A DNA stretch of 45,783 nt from Prevotella sp. (GCA_016284895.1 JAEEPT010000003.1:1-45783), one strand, 5' to 3'. Positions 20,641 through 30,319 are shown, numbered from the stretch's first letter. Numbers and translations are program-made. The notes: generated by a model from the letters alone, not told the origin.

Positions 20641-20644
20641 AACA

Positions 20645-20674
20645 AAAAAGTCTCACCCGCAGGTGAGACTTTTT
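20645..20674. terminator. Bidirectional intrinsic terminator
   Basis: AAAAAGTCTCACC-CGCA-GGTGAGACTTTTT. Confidence 0.9.
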
Positions 20675-21684
20675 ATATCTTTGATACCATTCAGAAACGA
20701 TGGTGCATCCATTCGTTTCTTTCCTGCCAGTTGCAACTCGTCAATCTGGAGCCAACAGTCGCTGCATGCCACATACAGTTTCCTGTTCCTGACTTCCAAC
20801 TGCCCTGCCCTACCCTCAACGGCTTCCGTTGTCTTCGTGGTCTTGAATATTTTCAATAACGTCTCTTTTCCGTCGGCATCCTTCAGAGTGGTCCATGCTC
20901 CAGGATAGGGACTGAGTCCGCGCACGAAGTCATACACCTGCTTGGCAGTCTGGTTCCAGTTCACCTCACAAGTTTCCTTGAATATCTTGGGAGCTGGCTT
21001 CAGTGGAGAGTGGAGAGTGGAGAGTGGAGAGTTTGCTACCGCTGCAAGAGCATCGCTAAGGCCAGATGGAGCGATATAGTCTTTTTGTTCTATGCTCTCA
21101 GGATGCCCGTCAGCTTCTATGATCTTGTCGAGTGTCTTCAGGCAAATCTCAGCACCGAGGTGCATCAGTCCGTCATAGACGTACTCCACGTCGGCATCAT
21201 CGGGAATGTCGAAAGGCAACTGCATGATGATACGGCCCGTGTCAATGTCGTGGTCCAAGAAGAACGTAGTGACACCCGTCGTTGTCTCACCATTGATCAC
21301 GGCCCAGTTGATGGGAGCAGCGCCACGATACTGTGGCAACAAGGCAGCATGCACGTTGAACGTACCGTATTCAGGCATCGCCCACACCACCTCGGGCAGC
21401 ATGCGGAAAGCCACCACCACCTGAAGGTTAGCATTGTAGCTGCGCAACTGTTCCACGAACTCAGGGTCTTTCATCTTCTCCGGCTGCAACACGGGCAGTC
21501 CCTTCTCCAGTGCATACTGCTTCACAGCACTTGGCTGGAGCACACTTCCGTGCCGTCCCACGGGTTTGTCAGGTTGTGTCACCACCGCTACCACATGATA
21601 GCCATTGTCTATCAATGCCTTGAGGGTCTCCACCGCAAACTCGGGTGTACCCATGAAAACGATTCTTAAATCTTGTTTCTCCAT
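20653..21684 (-). CDS. fmt: Methionyl-tRNA formyltransferase
   Basis: LRIVFMGTPEFAVETLKALIDNGYHVVAVVTQPDKPVGR, NVHAALLPQYRGAAPINWAVINGETTTGVTTF. Confidence 0.96.
   Translation of the reverse strand: MEKQDLRIVFMGTPEFAVETLKALIDNGYHVVAVVTQPDKPVGRHGSVLQPSAVKQYALEKGLPVLQPEKMKDPEFVEQLRSYNANLQVVVAFRMLPEVVWAMPEYGTFNVHAALLPQYRGAAPINWAVINGETTTGVTTFFLDHDIDTGRIIMQLPFDIPDDADVEYVYDGLMHLGAEICLKTLDKIIEADGHPESIEQKDYIAPSGLSDALAAVANSPLSTLHSPLKPAPKIFKETCEVNWNQTAKQVYDFVRGLSPYPGAWTTLKDADGKETLLKIFKTTKTTEAVEGRAGQLEVRNRKLYVACSDCWLQIDELQLAGKKRMDAPSFLNGIKDIKSLTCG
21002..21029. repeat. Heptanucleotide tandem repeat (AGTGGAG)x4 inside fmt
   Basis: Four perfect units encoding SPLSTLHSPL on the minus strand. Confidence 0.95.
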
Positions 21685-21722
21685 CTTTTGTCCTTCTTTT
21701 TCTCTTATCTCCCCTCAAGAAA

Positions 21723-23531
21723 TTAATCCTCACTCATGTCAGCCACCATCTTACGATATTGCGTAAAGAGGCGCTGACGAGAGATATAGCCTTCGAAACG
21801 GTTGTCTGCATCTACCACCGGCAACCAGTCGCTATGTGTGCGGTCAAAGGTGCGCATCACCTGTGCCATCGTAGCCTGACTGCTCAGAATGGCAGCAGGC
21901 TCCTGCATCAGTTGCGATGCCTTGAAATGATGATACAGTTCGATACGGAACACCACATGACGAATCTTCGTGATGTCAATCTCGCCCAACAGCGTTCCTG
22001 CGGCATCGAGCACGGGCAGCACACTGCTTTTCGAAGTGCTGATCTTATGCACGATCTGTCCCAGTTCCAGGTCAGGAGCCACCGCCATATAGTTGTGCTC
22101 CACCACCGAGTCGAGTTGCATCAGCGTCAGCACGGCCTGGTCGGTGTGGTGTGTAATCAGTTTACCCTCCTTGGCCAGACGTGCGCTGTAGATGCTGTGA
22201 GGCTCGAAGATTGAAATGGTGAGATAGCTGCTCACCGAAACAATCATCAACGGCAGGAACAAGCTGTAGCCTCCTGTGAGCTCAGCTATCAGGAAGATAC
22301 CCGTGAGCGGAGCGTGCATAACGCCCGACATCACGCCTGCCATACCCATCAGGGCGAAGTTCTTCTCCGGCACATACACCCACGAAGTGTGGAGGTTCCA
22401 CATGCGCGAAAAGAAGAATCCTGCGAAACAGCCCACAAAGAGCGACGGAGCGAACGTTCCGCCACAGCCGCCACCACCATTCGTAGCCGATGTGGCAAAC
22501 ACCTTCGTGAGCAGCACCAGCGCTATGTAGGGTATGAGCATGTAGGCTTCGCCTGAGAAGCGCGAGTTGTTCAATATCTGCTCCCAGTCAGCATCGCTGG
22601 TACCATTCAGTAGCAGGTTAATACTGTTGTAGCCCTCACCGAACAGTGCCGGGAAGAGGTAGATGAGCAGACTCAGCACGCTGCCGCCCAGCAGCAGTCT
22701 GACGTAGGGTTTGTCCTGAAAACGGGCAAAGATGCTCTCGGCAAAGCTCATGGAACGTATGAAGTAGAGGCTCACCAGTCCGCAGAACACGCCCAGCAAT
22801 ATGCAGGCAGGCACACGTTCCACCGTCCAGTCGTTGTCCAGATGGAAAGTAAACAGCGCCGCATCGCCACTAAATATATAGGTGAAGCACGTAGCCGTCA
22901 CGCACGACACGAGGATGGGCAGCAGCGAGGTCATCGTCATGTCAATCATGAGCACCTCCAGCGTGAACACCAGTCCGGCTATCGGAGCCTTGAAGATGCC
23001 TGCTATGGCGCCTGCCGCACCGCATCCCACCAGTAGCATCAGCGTCTTACTGTCCATGCGGAACAGCTGCCCCAGGTTCGAGCCGATGGCCGAACCCGTG
23101 AGCACGATAGGAGCCTCAGCACCCACCGAACCGCCAAAGCCAATCGTGATGGCCGAAGCAATCACGCTCGACCACGTGTTGTGCGACTTCAGTCTCGACT
23201 TGTTCGATGAGATGGCATACAGAATGCGAGTGATGCCGTGCGATATGTTGTCCTTCACCACATAGCGCACGAAGAGCGATGTGAGATAGATGCCCACCAC
23301 CGGATAGACCAGGTAGAGCCAGTTGCTGGAGTCGGCATTGAACTGGCTGGTGAGCACGAACACAATCTGATTGATAATCCAGTGCAGCAGGAAAGCAGCC
23401 ACGGCAGCGAACAAGCCGACGAAGAAAGCCAGTATCAGCACGAACATCTTCTCGCTGATATTCTTTTTTCGCCACTCGTTCAGTCTCACGAACCACGAGC
23501 TGTGTTCTGTTTCAATCGTTGCTTCCGTCAT
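21723..23531 (-). CDS. ClC-family chloride channel/antiporter with CBS domains
   Basis: GSVGAEAPIVLTGSAIGSNLG, APIAGLVFTLEVLM, GGGCGGTFAPSLFVG, CBS pair at the C-terminus; start set at MTEATIETEH. Confidence 0.93.
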   Translation of the reverse strand: MTEATIETEHSSWFVRLNEWRKKNISEKMFVLILAFFVGLFAAVAAFLLHWIINQIVFVLTSQFNADSSNWLYLVYPVVGIYLTSLFVRYVVKDNISHGITRILYAISSNKSRLKSHNTWSSVIASAITIGFGGSVGAEAPIVLTGSAIGSNLGQLFRMDSKTLMLLVGCGAAGAIAGIFKAPIAGLVFTLEVLMIDMTMTSLLPILVSCVTATCFTYIFSGDAALFTFHLDNDWTVERVPACILLGVFCGLVSLYFIRSMSFAESIFARFQDKPYVRLLLGGSVLSLLIYLFPALFGEGYNSINLLLNGTSDADWEQILNNSRFSGEAYMLIPYIALVLLTKVFATSATNGGGGCGGTFAPSLFVGCFAGFFFSRMWNLHTSWVYVPEKNFALMGMAGVMSGVMHAPLTGIFLIAELTGGYSLFLPLMIVSVSSYLTISIFEPHSIYSARLAKEGKLITHHTDQAVLTLMQLDSVVEHNYMAVAPDLELGQIVHKISTSKSSVLPVLDAAGTLLGEIDITKIRHVVFRIELYHHFKASQLMQEPAAILSSQATMAQVMRTFDRTHSDWLPVVDADNRFEGYISRQRLFTQYRKMVADMSED

Positions 23532-23540
23532 GAATGGTCG

Positions 23541-23548
23541 CAAAGGTA
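23541..23548 (-). promoter_or_regulatory. -7 element TACCTTTG for the ClC gene
   Basis: CAAAGGTA on plus, immediately upstream of ATG 23531. Confidence 0.5.
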
Positions 23549-23554
23549 CACAAT

Positions 23555-23588
23555 AAAATTGAAAATTGAAAATTGAAAATTGAAAATT
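23555..23588. repeat. Heptanucleotide tandem repeat (AAAATTG)x4 plus a 6-bp partial unit
   Basis: Four perfect units adjacent to the putative ClC promoter. Confidence 0.95.
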
Positions 23589-23677
23589 TATTCAGCCTAC
23601 ATGAAACTTCAATCTTAAATCAAGGTGTAAGATGGATGCAGACTATTCTCTTACAGCTTTTTTCAAAACATCTGTTT

Positions 23678-23742
23678 CATCTGTTTCCATCTGCACCCAC
23701 CAGATAATCAAGTGATTACGAGGGGAGCAGATGGAAGCAGAT
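23678..23742. repeat. Imperfect inverted repeat (CATCTGTTTCCATCTGC / GCAGATGGAAGCAGAT)
   Basis: Arms 23678-23694 and 23727-23742, one mismatch. Confidence 0.8.
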
Positions 23743-23799
23743 ATTGTTTAGTTCAGGCTTTCGACTTTGGCACCAAACTCTGCCTTCAATTCAAATAGA

Positions 23800-24213
23800 C
23801 TACTTGATTCCTTTACCCTCCAATATCTCCAGCATTTCTGCTGGTGTCACGACAATCGGCTTCTTGGGGAAATGTTTTGTATTGCCTGTCACGAGATAAG
23901 CACCATCCTTCGACAAAGCCACCTCATAGAAAACAACATCCTTGGGATCAGGAAAGGACTCATCACTTAACACGCGAACACCATGTATGCCATTGGTGAG
24001 TACTCTATCCAAAGCATCCTTAATCAATTCATCTGGAATGTTGAATTTATTGCGATGCAAGACATCAGAATATTCATCAATAATATCCTCACTATAGATA
24101 GGGATAATGTGACCTTTGAGGACCGCTTCCCAAACCTTTAGCGTCGGTGCTTTAAGATTTTTCGTGATATAAGCAGAAACCAGAACATTTGTGTCAATTA
24201 CTGCATAAATCAT
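23800..24213 (-). CDS. PIN-domain toxin of a toxin-antitoxin pair
   Basis: MIYAVIDTNVLVSAYITKN, EYSDVLHR, DPKDVVFYEVALSKDGAYLVTGNTKHFP. Confidence 0.9.
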   Translation of the reverse strand: MIYAVIDTNVLVSAYITKNLKAPTLKVWEAVLKGHIIPIYSEDIIDEYSDVLHRNKFNIPDELIKDALDRVLTNGIHGVRVLSDESFPDPKDVVFYEVALSKDGAYLVTGNTKHFPKKPIVVTPAEMLEILEGKGIK

Positions 24214-24536
24214 TTTGCTGTTTGATCCTTTGATGCTCTTTCCTCACGAGCCAATCTTATTTCTTCATTAATTTCCTCTAACGTCAGTTCGGGACACTCC
24301 TCAGCTGCCATCTTTGCTTTGTACTGATGAAACCTGCTTAGAGTGTCATCTTCAAATTCGAACTTGGAAATCCCAATTCTGAAGGGAATACTTTGTGTTC
24401 GCACTACAGCGTTGGCAAACACATTCATCGCAGTGTTAGCACTCATGCCTATACGTGCGCAGAATGCATCGAAGTTCTGTTTCAGCTGCGAGTCCATCCT
24501 TACGGTCATCGATACTTGTGCCATAGTCTTTGTCAT
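24210..24536 (-). CDS. RelB/DinJ-family antitoxin
   Basis: QVSMTVRMDSQLKQNFDAFCARIGMSANTAMNVFANAVVRTQSIPF; overlaps the toxin start by 4 nt; -7 at 24555-24562 (CAAATATA on plus). Confidence 0.9.
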   Translation of the reverse strand: MTKTMAQVSMTVRMDSQLKQNFDAFCARIGMSANTAMNVFANAVVRTQSIPFRIGISKFEFEDDTLSRFHQYKAKMAAEECPELTLEEINEEIRLAREERASKDQTAK

Positions 24537-24688
24537 TTAAATCATTTCACGCTGCAAATATAAACAATTTATTTCATTCTGCCATCAGATTGACGTAAAA
24601 TATCATCTTTATGATATAAAAGCTTCTTTGACTCCGAGTTTCTATTCTTGAAAGGCGAATCTGTTTAATGCCCATCGCCCTTGTCAGA

Positions 24689-27637
24689 TTAAATAAACAA
24701 TTCTCCCATCGCTACCGAAAGAGAAACTTTGCACCTGTCACATATATCTGTAATAGTTGCTCCATTAGCTGACAATCCATAGAAGTTGTCTTCACTTATC
24801 AGAATATATTCCCACTCCCTGTCCATACGCTCTTCAGGTTTCAACTCATTGATTTTACGTGTCCACTCTACTGCTGCAGTTTGTTTCTGACGTACATTTT
24901 TGTCAAACAGCTTGTCATTCCCCTTTGTCTCAATCAAAAATATCTTCTTATCGGTACCAACGATAAAGTCTGGGTGATAGGTTGCCATCAAGCCATCGCT
25001 TCTCATATAGTAGATGACTGCAAAGGAGTGCATGTTCTCACTTATTTTCAAGAAGCGTTCCACTTCGCCGTCTCTGTCAAGAAATTCGATGAATGCCTTT
25101 TCAAAGCCACCACGACTTGTCGGATAGCCTAACCTTTCATAGATACACTTACTAACCTCCACAGAGAATGATTCACGCATCTTGATCTCCATAACAGATG
25201 AGAACTTGGTATGCACCACCTGTGCATCCGTTGTCATGATACTATTTTGTATATTGAAGATAGCTCGTGCCATTTCCTCAATGATGTGTTTGGTAACAAC
25301 AGCATCCTTTGACAAAAGGATTTTCCAGTCGTTGCCATTAAATGGATTAAACGGCTGTCCGAACAGTCTGGTTCGGATATATCGGTCAACAACGGCCATG
25401 GTCTTTGCTTCGTTAATCTGCAGATTTGGAACCGGTATCTCCTTATGCGCCGACACGCGGTCGAAGCGTAATGTGATAGTACGTAGCAATTTCTGCAAAT
25501 ACTCATTGTAGCTGGTGGCTGTAAACAGATTTGCCGTCACCTTATATCGCCCGAACTGTGTCTTCGAAATAGCCTCCTGAGAGATAAAGGTTTCTCCTTC
25601 CTGCGCCAGGAACTTACGCAGTTTTTCCAATGTAAATGCCTTAAAGGGTTGCAGGTCACGAATATCAATTTCCACATCCTCCAATTCCTCTTCTGCTTCC
25701 CTCACGATGATAGGCCATTCAAAGTCGAACTGTTCATAGTTCTCTCTCAATCCCACCTTGATCATGTCACCTACTGCCCCCGACGCGCCTGTCTCGCCTG
25801 TTTCCTCTGCAGCCAAGCCTTCGGCAAATAATTCTTCATAGAATTGCAGGAAAGCCGGATGCTCAATGATGCTCAGCATGTCGATATATGTCGTGGGATG
25901 GGTATGAAGCTGAAGCACACGTTTTCTGTCAAGTTCCTTGATGCTCTGGTATTCTGGCTCTCGCCACATCAACCGCAATCCTCGGCCAATGATTTGCTCC
26001 AACAGGATAGGCGCTTCCGACGAGCGTAGCGGTACGATGACACAAATATTGTTTACATCGAAGCCTTCTCTCAGCATCAATACAGAGATGATGACCCTAG
26101 GCTTCTGATATTTGTCTATGTCGAAGAGCTTCTTCTTTGTTTCTTTCCATTCCTCTTCGCTCACTTCACCCTTGGCATTACTGTCTATGGTGACAACATC
26201 TTCTTGAGCCAATCCGTCTTCCAACAAAAGCTGATTGACGAAAGGCGCTACCGACGTATCTTCACAGATGACCAGCATCTTCGGGTTCTTCTTCTCATCA
26301 ACGGCGGTGAATTCCGTTTCCAGTCTTTTCAGTTTGGCAAGTCCTGCACGCAGCATCAGTCGCTGACCGTCGCTCAGATTGCAAACCTTGTTTCGCTCAT
26401 CGCGCACAGCCTTATAATCTAAGTCCTTCAGCTCTGTCAACTCTTGCCTTCTGTCCAAAAGAAGTGTCTTCACCAGTCCCTTGCGCATAGCCGTTGCCAA
26501 GTCGAAGTCAACGATGATATGGGGGAAGTAGCATTTCTGCACTTTCTTGCCTGAGCCACACTGATCATAGGGTGTGGCTGAGAAGTCCACTTGAAAGAAT
26601 CGTTCGCCCTTTTTCTCGGCTATGGCATTCAGTCCTTTCTGCCATTCTACTTCCTCTATCTCACCGTTTCGCTTCAGTTCATGGATGTGGTGAGCCTCAT
26701 CGTTGATGACCATGATGTCATCCAACTCTGCCAGATACTCCAGTTCCGAGCCACGCAGATAGCGGCGGTCAAGCATTCCCAAGTCATTGCCAGCCGCCTT
26801 GCCGGGACGGATGGGCAACAGCTTTTCAATTATTTCTGGTACACTCAACTGACCACTCCCCTCCGCAATCGGAGATGGGTCGGAGGTAAGGCTTTGGTTC
26901 TCAAACAGATGCCAGTTGGTCAGCGCAATCAGTCCGTCACCCGTTGTCTTTCGTCCGATGCCCTCTTCCTTTGTCACCACATTGTTCTGTATGAACGAAA
27001 AGACTTCCTGCCGATAATGCACAGGGATGAACACCTCTTGATTCAGATAGAAATCGTTCGTCTCTATGTTGCGCTCTGTCTTGCCACGTTCCATTCGTCC
27101 ACAGAAAGCATCCAACAGTCGGTCATAAACTATCAGACCAGGAGCTACGATCAAGAAGTTTTTTGTGAATCGGTTGGCAGAGTGACCACTCCCCTCTCCA
27201 ATCGGAGAGGGGTTGGGGGTGAGGCTGTGTCTGGCATTCAGCATCTGCCATATCAGCAGGGCATGCATCACCCACGTCTTGCCCGTGCCAGTAGCCATCT
27301 TCACAGCATACTTAGGCATCTGGTATTTCTTCTGTCCTAAGGTGCCTAAGTCCACGATGGGCATCAGGTCGGGTGTCAGTTGTTCGTAATATTCCATCAC
27401 ATTCTTTACGCCCATCACCTCATGCAGATAGATGATGTTCATGATGGCCTGTCGCTGACCAGCATGGAAGTTTCGATTTCTCAACGAACAGTATTCCTCT
27501 GAGAACCAGAACTTCAGCAGTTCCTGTGTGGTGGGTGTCACTTGCTCCATCAGTTCTCCACTCTCCCATGCAGCGTTTACCGTCTCACTGAGTCGCTTCG
27601 CCAACTCTAAAGAGACATTCATACTGTTATTTTTCAT
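24689..27637 (-). CDS. Type III restriction endonuclease (Res) subunit, SF2 helicase plus nuclease
   Basis: [18 protein letters not shown] (motif I), INDEAHH (motif II), [44 protein letters not shown]-terminal FLIETKG; overlaps mod by 4 nt. Confidence 0.92.
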   Translation of the reverse strand: MKNNSMNVSLELAKRLSETVNAAWESGELMEQVTPTTQELLKFWFSEEYCSLRNRNFHAGQRQAIMNIIYLHEVMGVKNVMEYYEQLTPDLMPIVDLGTLGQKKYQMPKYAVKMATGTGKTWVMHALLIWQMLNARHSLTPNPSPIGEGSGHSANRFTKNFLIVAPGLIVYDRLLDAFCGRMERGKTERNIETNDFYLNQEVFIPVHYRQEVFSFIQNNVVTKEEGIGRKTTGDGLIALTNWHLFENQSLTSDPSPIAEGSGQLSVPEIIEKLLPIRPGKAAGNDLGMLDRRYLRGSELEYLAELDDIMVINDEAHHIHELKRNGEIEEVEWQKGLNAIAEKKGERFFQVDFSATPYDQCGSGKKVQKCYFPHIIVDFDLATAMRKGLVKTLLLDRRQELTELKDLDYKAVRDERNKVCNLSDGQRLMLRAGLAKLKRLETEFTAVDEKKNPKMLVICEDTSVAPFVNQLLLEDGLAQEDVVTIDSNAKGEVSEEEWKETKKKLFDIDKYQKPRVIISVLMLREGFDVNNICVIVPLRSSEAPILLEQIIGRGLRLMWREPEYQSIKELDRKRVLQLHTHPTTYIDMLSIIEHPAFLQFYEELFAEGLAAEETGETGASGAVGDMIKVGLRENYEQFDFEWPIIVREAEEELEDVEIDIRDLQPFKAFTLEKLRKFLAQEGETFISQEAISKTQFGRYKVTANLFTATSYNEYLQKLLRTITLRFDRVSAHKEIPVPNLQINEAKTMAVVDRYIRTRLFGQPFNPFNGNDWKILLSKDAVVTKHIIEEMARAIFNIQNSIMTTDAQVVHTKFSSVMEIKMRESFSVEVSKCIYERLGYPTSRGGFEKAFIEFLDRDGEVERFLKISENMHSFAVIYYMRSDGLMATYHPDFIVGTDKKIFLIETKGNDKLFDKNVRQKQTAAVEWTRKINELKPEERMDREWEYILISEDNFYGLSANGATITDICDRCKVSLSVAMGELFI
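26850..26893 (-). repeat. In-frame palindromic peptide-coding repeat copy 1 ([14 protein letters not shown])
   Basis: 38/44 identical to the copy at 27183-27226; interrupts Res. Confidence 0.85.
27183..27226 (-). repeat. In-frame palindromic peptide-coding repeat copy 2 ([14 protein letters not shown])
   Basis: CCCCTCTCC-AATC-GGAGAGGGG palindrome inside Res, between helicase motifs I and Ia. Confidence 0.88.
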
Positions 27638-29691
27638 ACGCTCTCTACTACCTGACTTTCAAATCCAAATACATCCACAGCCTTAATGCACACCTGACGA
27701 TGCGCCTTCTTTGGTACACGCAAACGAGTCTTATAGACACAGTGCAACGGGTCGTTGTCGTTCTCAGTGTTCTCCCGATAGTCCTGCCAAGTAGAGCGGA
27801 AAGTTACTCCATCGTAGTCGGGGTCTATGCTCCAGTATTCTATCAGCGAGAGCGGGTCGCGCTCCAATACCTGTTGCAGTTTCTCCTTGTCTTTATCATC
27901 CAGCGGGATATTGTCTGGCGACAGCAGCACGTAGTTCTCCAACTCCACGTCTATCTCGTCCTGATCGCCATTCTGCTTCACCACCAAGGGCTTTGCCACC
28001 AGGTATTGCAGCGACGAGAAACGAACCGACTTATCGTCTATCAGTTTCTTGAAACCTTTCTTAGCCAGCTTATCCAACAGGTCGGGTGGAATCACCAGCA
28101 CCTCCACGTTCGAGTTCTCGTACTTCTGAATAGCTTGCGAAATATCGAAGGCGAAGTTCCAACCCAGCACAACCACTTTTTCCCAATCGCCACCAAGCAG
28201 CGATGCTTTAGCTTCTACAGCCTTGCGGATAGTGGCAGCAGTTGTCAGCCGATTAGGCGAATCTACCATTACTAGTGTTCGCGTACCTTTTATATATCCG
28301 AAGTTCCTGTCGTTTGTCTGCTCAGGTGTAAAGGGCAGAGCACCATACAATCCCAGTACCACTTGGCTCAAATCACCTACATGCTTATACCGTTTGTTGT
28401 TCCTAAACGCCTCCTTCTGATAGTCGCCTATGCTCTGATACAGGAATGGTTTCACTTCCTGGTCTATAAATCGCTTGCGCATCACCAGCGAAGCAGGCTT
28501 TCCAATATCACAGGTAATCCAGCGTCTGCCTAATCGTTCAGCCACAGCTGCCGTAGTTCCGCTTCCTCCAAAAAAGTCGCAGACGAGGTCGCCATCGTTG
28601 GAAGAAGCTTTGATGATGCGCTCGAGAAGGGCTTCAGGCTTTTGAGTAGTGTATCCAACATCTTCTTTGGCTTGTGAATTAACTGGATAAATATCGTTCC
28701 AGAGATCAGAAACAATATCCCCTTCCATTTCGTCAAGATATTGTACTTTCCTTGGAGTTCCTTTTGAGTTAAACATTATTCGTCCATCTCTAAAAGCTTT
28801 ATCAATATTTTCCTGTGACCAAATCCAATGCATACCACTAGGAGGAGCGATGATTTTTCCTTGGAAATTTCTTGGTTCTCCCTGTCCCTTCTGAACAAGA
28901 GAAACATCGGTATACATCCTTCCATTTTTATCTGGCTTATAATGACTTTTTATGTATTCTTCGCTATATGGAACATAAATGTTTTTGAAATTAGTATTAA
29001 CTGTTTTGGAATAACAAAAGATTGTGTCGTGAACATTTCCAAAAGAATTACTTTGAGCTTTTGTTGTTCTTATCTTCTGCCATATAACTTCATTTCTAAA
29101 ATTATCTTTCCCAAATATTTCATCAAGTATAGTTTTGACATAAGCTCCAATATGCCAGTCAATATGGACATAAATGCAACTCTCATTTGACATTAATTCT
29201 CTCATCAACGCAAGTCTTGGGTAAATCATCTTCAAATAAGAAATCGTACCTTCTTCCCACGTATCAGCATAAGCAAATTGTTCAATGACCGTTGGCTTCT
29301 GCTGAATATCCGTACCTGGCAAAGAAATCTTCGTCCGATAGTCTGCTTTGGAATCAAACGGCGGGTCAATATAGATAAGGTCAACTTTTCCGCGAAGCGA
29401 GGGAAGCCCAGTTTGAGCATCACCTGCAAGTAGGGCTTGCATCGCCAACAGATTATCACCATAGATGAGGCGATTCATCCACTCCCCATTACCTCCAGCC
29501 ATATTGAAAGCATTGGGTATCTGTGGAGCACTGCCCTTGAACAGTCCGTTTACATCCTTACTCGGCAATACAAGTTCATTGGTCTGCAACCCTATCTGCG
29601 TACCACTGCTCAGCCGCTCCAGTATCTGTGCAGCCTCGCGCCTGCCCTCACTCACGATACGGGGCAGTTCTTCGATTAATGATTTAGCCAT
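27634..29691 (-). CDS. Type III DNA adenine methyltransferase (Mod) subunit
   Basis: [46 protein letters not shown]; start could be 29691 ([11 protein letters not shown]) or 29733 (MARRISIKS). Confidence 0.92.
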   Translation of the reverse strand: MAKSLIEELPRIVSEGRREAAQILERLSSGTQIGLQTNELVLPSKDVNGLFKGSAPQIPNAFNMAGGNGEWMNRLIYGDNLLAMQALLAGDAQTGLPSLRGKVDLIYIDPPFDSKADYRTKISLPGTDIQQKPTVIEQFAYADTWEEGTISYLKMIYPRLALMRELMSNESCIYVHIDWHIGAYVKTILDEIFGKDNFRNEVIWQKIRTTKAQSNSFGNVHDTIFCYSKTVNTNFKNIYVPYSEEYIKSHYKPDKNGRMYTDVSLVQKGQGEPRNFQGKIIAPPSGMHWIWSQENIDKAFRDGRIMFNSKGTPRKVQYLDEMEGDIVSDLWNDIYPVNSQAKEDVGYTTQKPEALLERIIKASSNDGDLVCDFFGGSGTTAAVAERLGRRWITCDIGKPASLVMRKRFIDQEVKPFLYQSIGDYQKEAFRNNKRYKHVGDLSQVVLGLYGALPFTPEQTNDRNFGYIKGTRTLVMVDSPNRLTTAATIRKAVEAKASLLGGDWEKVVVLGWNFAFDISQAIQKYENSNVEVLVIPPDLLDKLAKKGFKKLIDDKSVRFSSLQYLVAKPLVVKQNGDQDEIDVELENYVLLSPDNIPLDDKDKEKLQQVLERDPLSLIEYWSIDPDYDGVTFRSTWQDYRENTENDNDPLHCVYKTRLRVPKKAHRQVCIKAVDVFGFESQVVESV

Positions 29692-29745
29692 TATAGCATT
29701 AGTTTTAGATTTTATACTAATGCGTCGCGCCATCAAACAAAACAA

Positions 29746-29810
29746 TTCCTGCAAGTACAGACACAAAACGTGGACGAATCCCCGTTCAGTGCTCCAGGTA
29801 CTTGCAGGAA
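29746..29810 (-). ncRNA. Candidate structured leader RNA: 65-nt hairpin with UUCG tetraloop
   Basis: RNA UUCCUGCAAGUAC...AACGGGGAUUCGUCCACGUU...GUACUUGCAGGAA: 13-bp perfect P1, inner CAC/GUG, AACG/CGUU and GGA-UUCG-UCC helices. Confidence 0.6.
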
Positions 29811-29834
29811 ACCTATACTATCAAAACAGGAAAA

Positions 29835-29855
29835 CGCCCACTATACAAGTGAGCG
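29835..29855 (-). promoter_or_regulatory. Terminator-like hairpin in the mod leader
   Basis: RNA CGCUCAC-UUGUAUA-GUGGGCG (7 bp with one G-U pair) followed by UUUUCCUGUUUU. Confidence 0.5.
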
Positions 29856-29861
29856 CCACCA

Positions 29862-29948
29862 CTATTCTGATAATATGTTCTTTCTACCTGCAAGTTTCGG
29901 AACACTTTGAATAATAGCCAACGCTAATGATTTTTCCACAAAAGTCAT
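29862..29948 (-). CDS. Putative 28-aa leader peptide/small protein (MTFVEKSLALAIIQSVPKLAGRKNILSE)
   Basis: Read manually; G-rich SD-like GGGGG upstream of the ATG; ~33 nt downstream of the TSS expected from the -7 element at 29988-29995. Confidence 0.5.
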   Translation of the reverse strand: MTFVEKSLALAIIQSVPKLAGRKNILSE

Positions 29949-29987
29949 ACCAGCACCCCCACTGAGGCCTATGCCGATACTTGATTG

Positions 29988-29995
29988 CAAAAGTA
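29988..29995 (-). promoter_or_regulatory. -7 element TACTTTTG for the mod leader transcript
   Basis: CAAAAGTA on plus; about 290 nt upstream of the mod start. Confidence 0.55.
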
Positions 29996-30170
29996 CAAAA
30001 AGAAATAGAAAACGAAAATAAAACTTCGAACTTTTTATTTCTCATGGAACGAATAAATATAAATCGCTGGGATATCTGGGCTAATTTCGTCAAAATATGT
30101 TTATGCATTTAACAGTTACTCGCGTGAAAAAATGCGCGAAAGACAGGAAACGTTCAGTGGATTGGATAGT

Positions 30171-30264
30171 TTAGGCTATTTCACGATGGGATTTAGGTTA
30201 GATGGTCACGCGATTTAGGCTATATCATCAAACGATATAGCCTAAATCGTGACGTGAAATAGCC
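30171..30264. repeat. TTTAGGC-type inverted-repeat element, copy A
   Basis: CGATTTAGGCTATATC (30211-30226)/GATATAGCCTAAATCG (30234-30249) 16-bp perfect stem, plus GGCTATTTCACG/CGTGAAATAGCC arms at 30174-30185/30253-30264. Confidence 0.9.
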
Positions 30265-30319
30265 AAGAACATTTTATGATTTAGGGTAAAACATGGCACT
30301 AATCCCTAACTGCCATTTT

